This document shows positions 5,397 to 5,436 of a stretch of DNA of 5,436 nt, one piece after another. Both the position numbers and the translations under genes were made by a program. The notes below the pieces were generated by a model. That model saw only the letters and a list, made by a program, of their open reading frames with translations. It did not search any database and was not told where the DNA came from. This DNA comes from an uncultured Oscillospiraceae bacterium (GTDB lineage: Bacteria > Bacillota > Clostridia > Oscillospirales > Oscillospiraceae), in NCBI GenBank assembly GCA_900756495.1, contig CAAEKI010000012.1, positions 1 to 5,436 of the forward strand, read 5' to 3'. Each line of letters starts with the position of its first letter. Position 1 is the stretch's first letter.

Positions 5397-5436
5397 ATGG
5401 AAGGACAAATCGCCGAAAATCCACTGGGCACCCAAA
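5397..5436 (+). CDS. Start of a further gene, probably MATE-family efflux transporter (3' end outside window)
   Basis: Only 13 codons are visible (MEGQIAENPLGTQ). A GGGAGA at 5385-5390 lies 6 bases before the ATG, and the gene begins 16 bases after the hydrolase stop, so it belongs to the same operon. The ENPLGT string just after the start is common at the N-terminus of clostridial MATE multidrug/Na+ antiporters, before the first membrane helix. This is recognition from memory of a very short string, so the product call is tentative; that a gene starts here is much more certain. Confidence 0.5.
   Translation, partial: MEGQIAENPLGTQ

Overview
The window reads as a high-GC (roughly 60% by eye) bacterial chromosome segment. 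Every gene lies on the + strand, is tightly packed and has a strong purine-rich (Firmicutes-like) ribosome binding site. GC-rich codon use, an oxygen-sensitive-type Fe-S hydratase and a gene set resembling clostridial acid fermentation suggest an anaerobic high-GC member of the Clostridia (an Oscillospiraceae-like gut organism is my guess). The taxonomic call is inference only.

Layout. Positions 1-766 hold the C-terminal part of an MmgE/PrpD-family protein whose start lies before the window. It ends in a textbook intrinsic terminator (776-812), whose T-run directly touches the ribosome binding site of the next gene. From 824 to the window end runs a compact operon: a PrpF / methylitaconate-isomerase-like protein (824-1978), an aconitase-superfamily (LeuC/DmdA-type) large subunit (1982-3256), its LeuD/DmdB-type small subunit (3253-3756, four-base overlap), an isocitrate lyase/PEP mutase-family lyase (3768-4667), a metallo-beta-lactamase-fold hydrolase resembling lactonases (4694-5380), and the first 13 codons of what looks like a MATE-family transporter (5397 onward). 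No intergenic gap exceeds about 60 bases.

How the genes work together. Isomerase, [4Fe-4S] hydratase (two subunits) and C-C lyase are the three successive activities that turn an unsaturated branched dicarboxylate or tricarboxylate into a hydroxy acid and then cleave it to two smaller acids, one a 2-oxo acid or a C4 dicarboxylate. The best known precedent with the same families is the end of nicotinate fermentation in Eubacterium barkeri: 3-methylitaconate to 2,3-dimethylmaleate (Mii), to 2,3-dimethylmalate (DmdAB), to propionate plus pyruvate (Dml). The alternative is a 2-methylcitrate-type route, which is suggested by the PrpD-family gene just upstream; there PrpD, PrpF, an aconitase and PrpB act in series. 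No methylcitrate synthase, B12 mutase or nicotinate hydroxylase is visible here, so the real substrate is open. The lactonase-like hydrolase may open a lactone form of the substrate or an intermediate, but that is inference.

No RNA genes, mobile elements, CRISPR arrays or insertion sequences were seen. The window is mostly ordinary metabolism. The points of interest are the substrate identity of this cassette, the terminator-RBS junction and a few substituted active-site positions.
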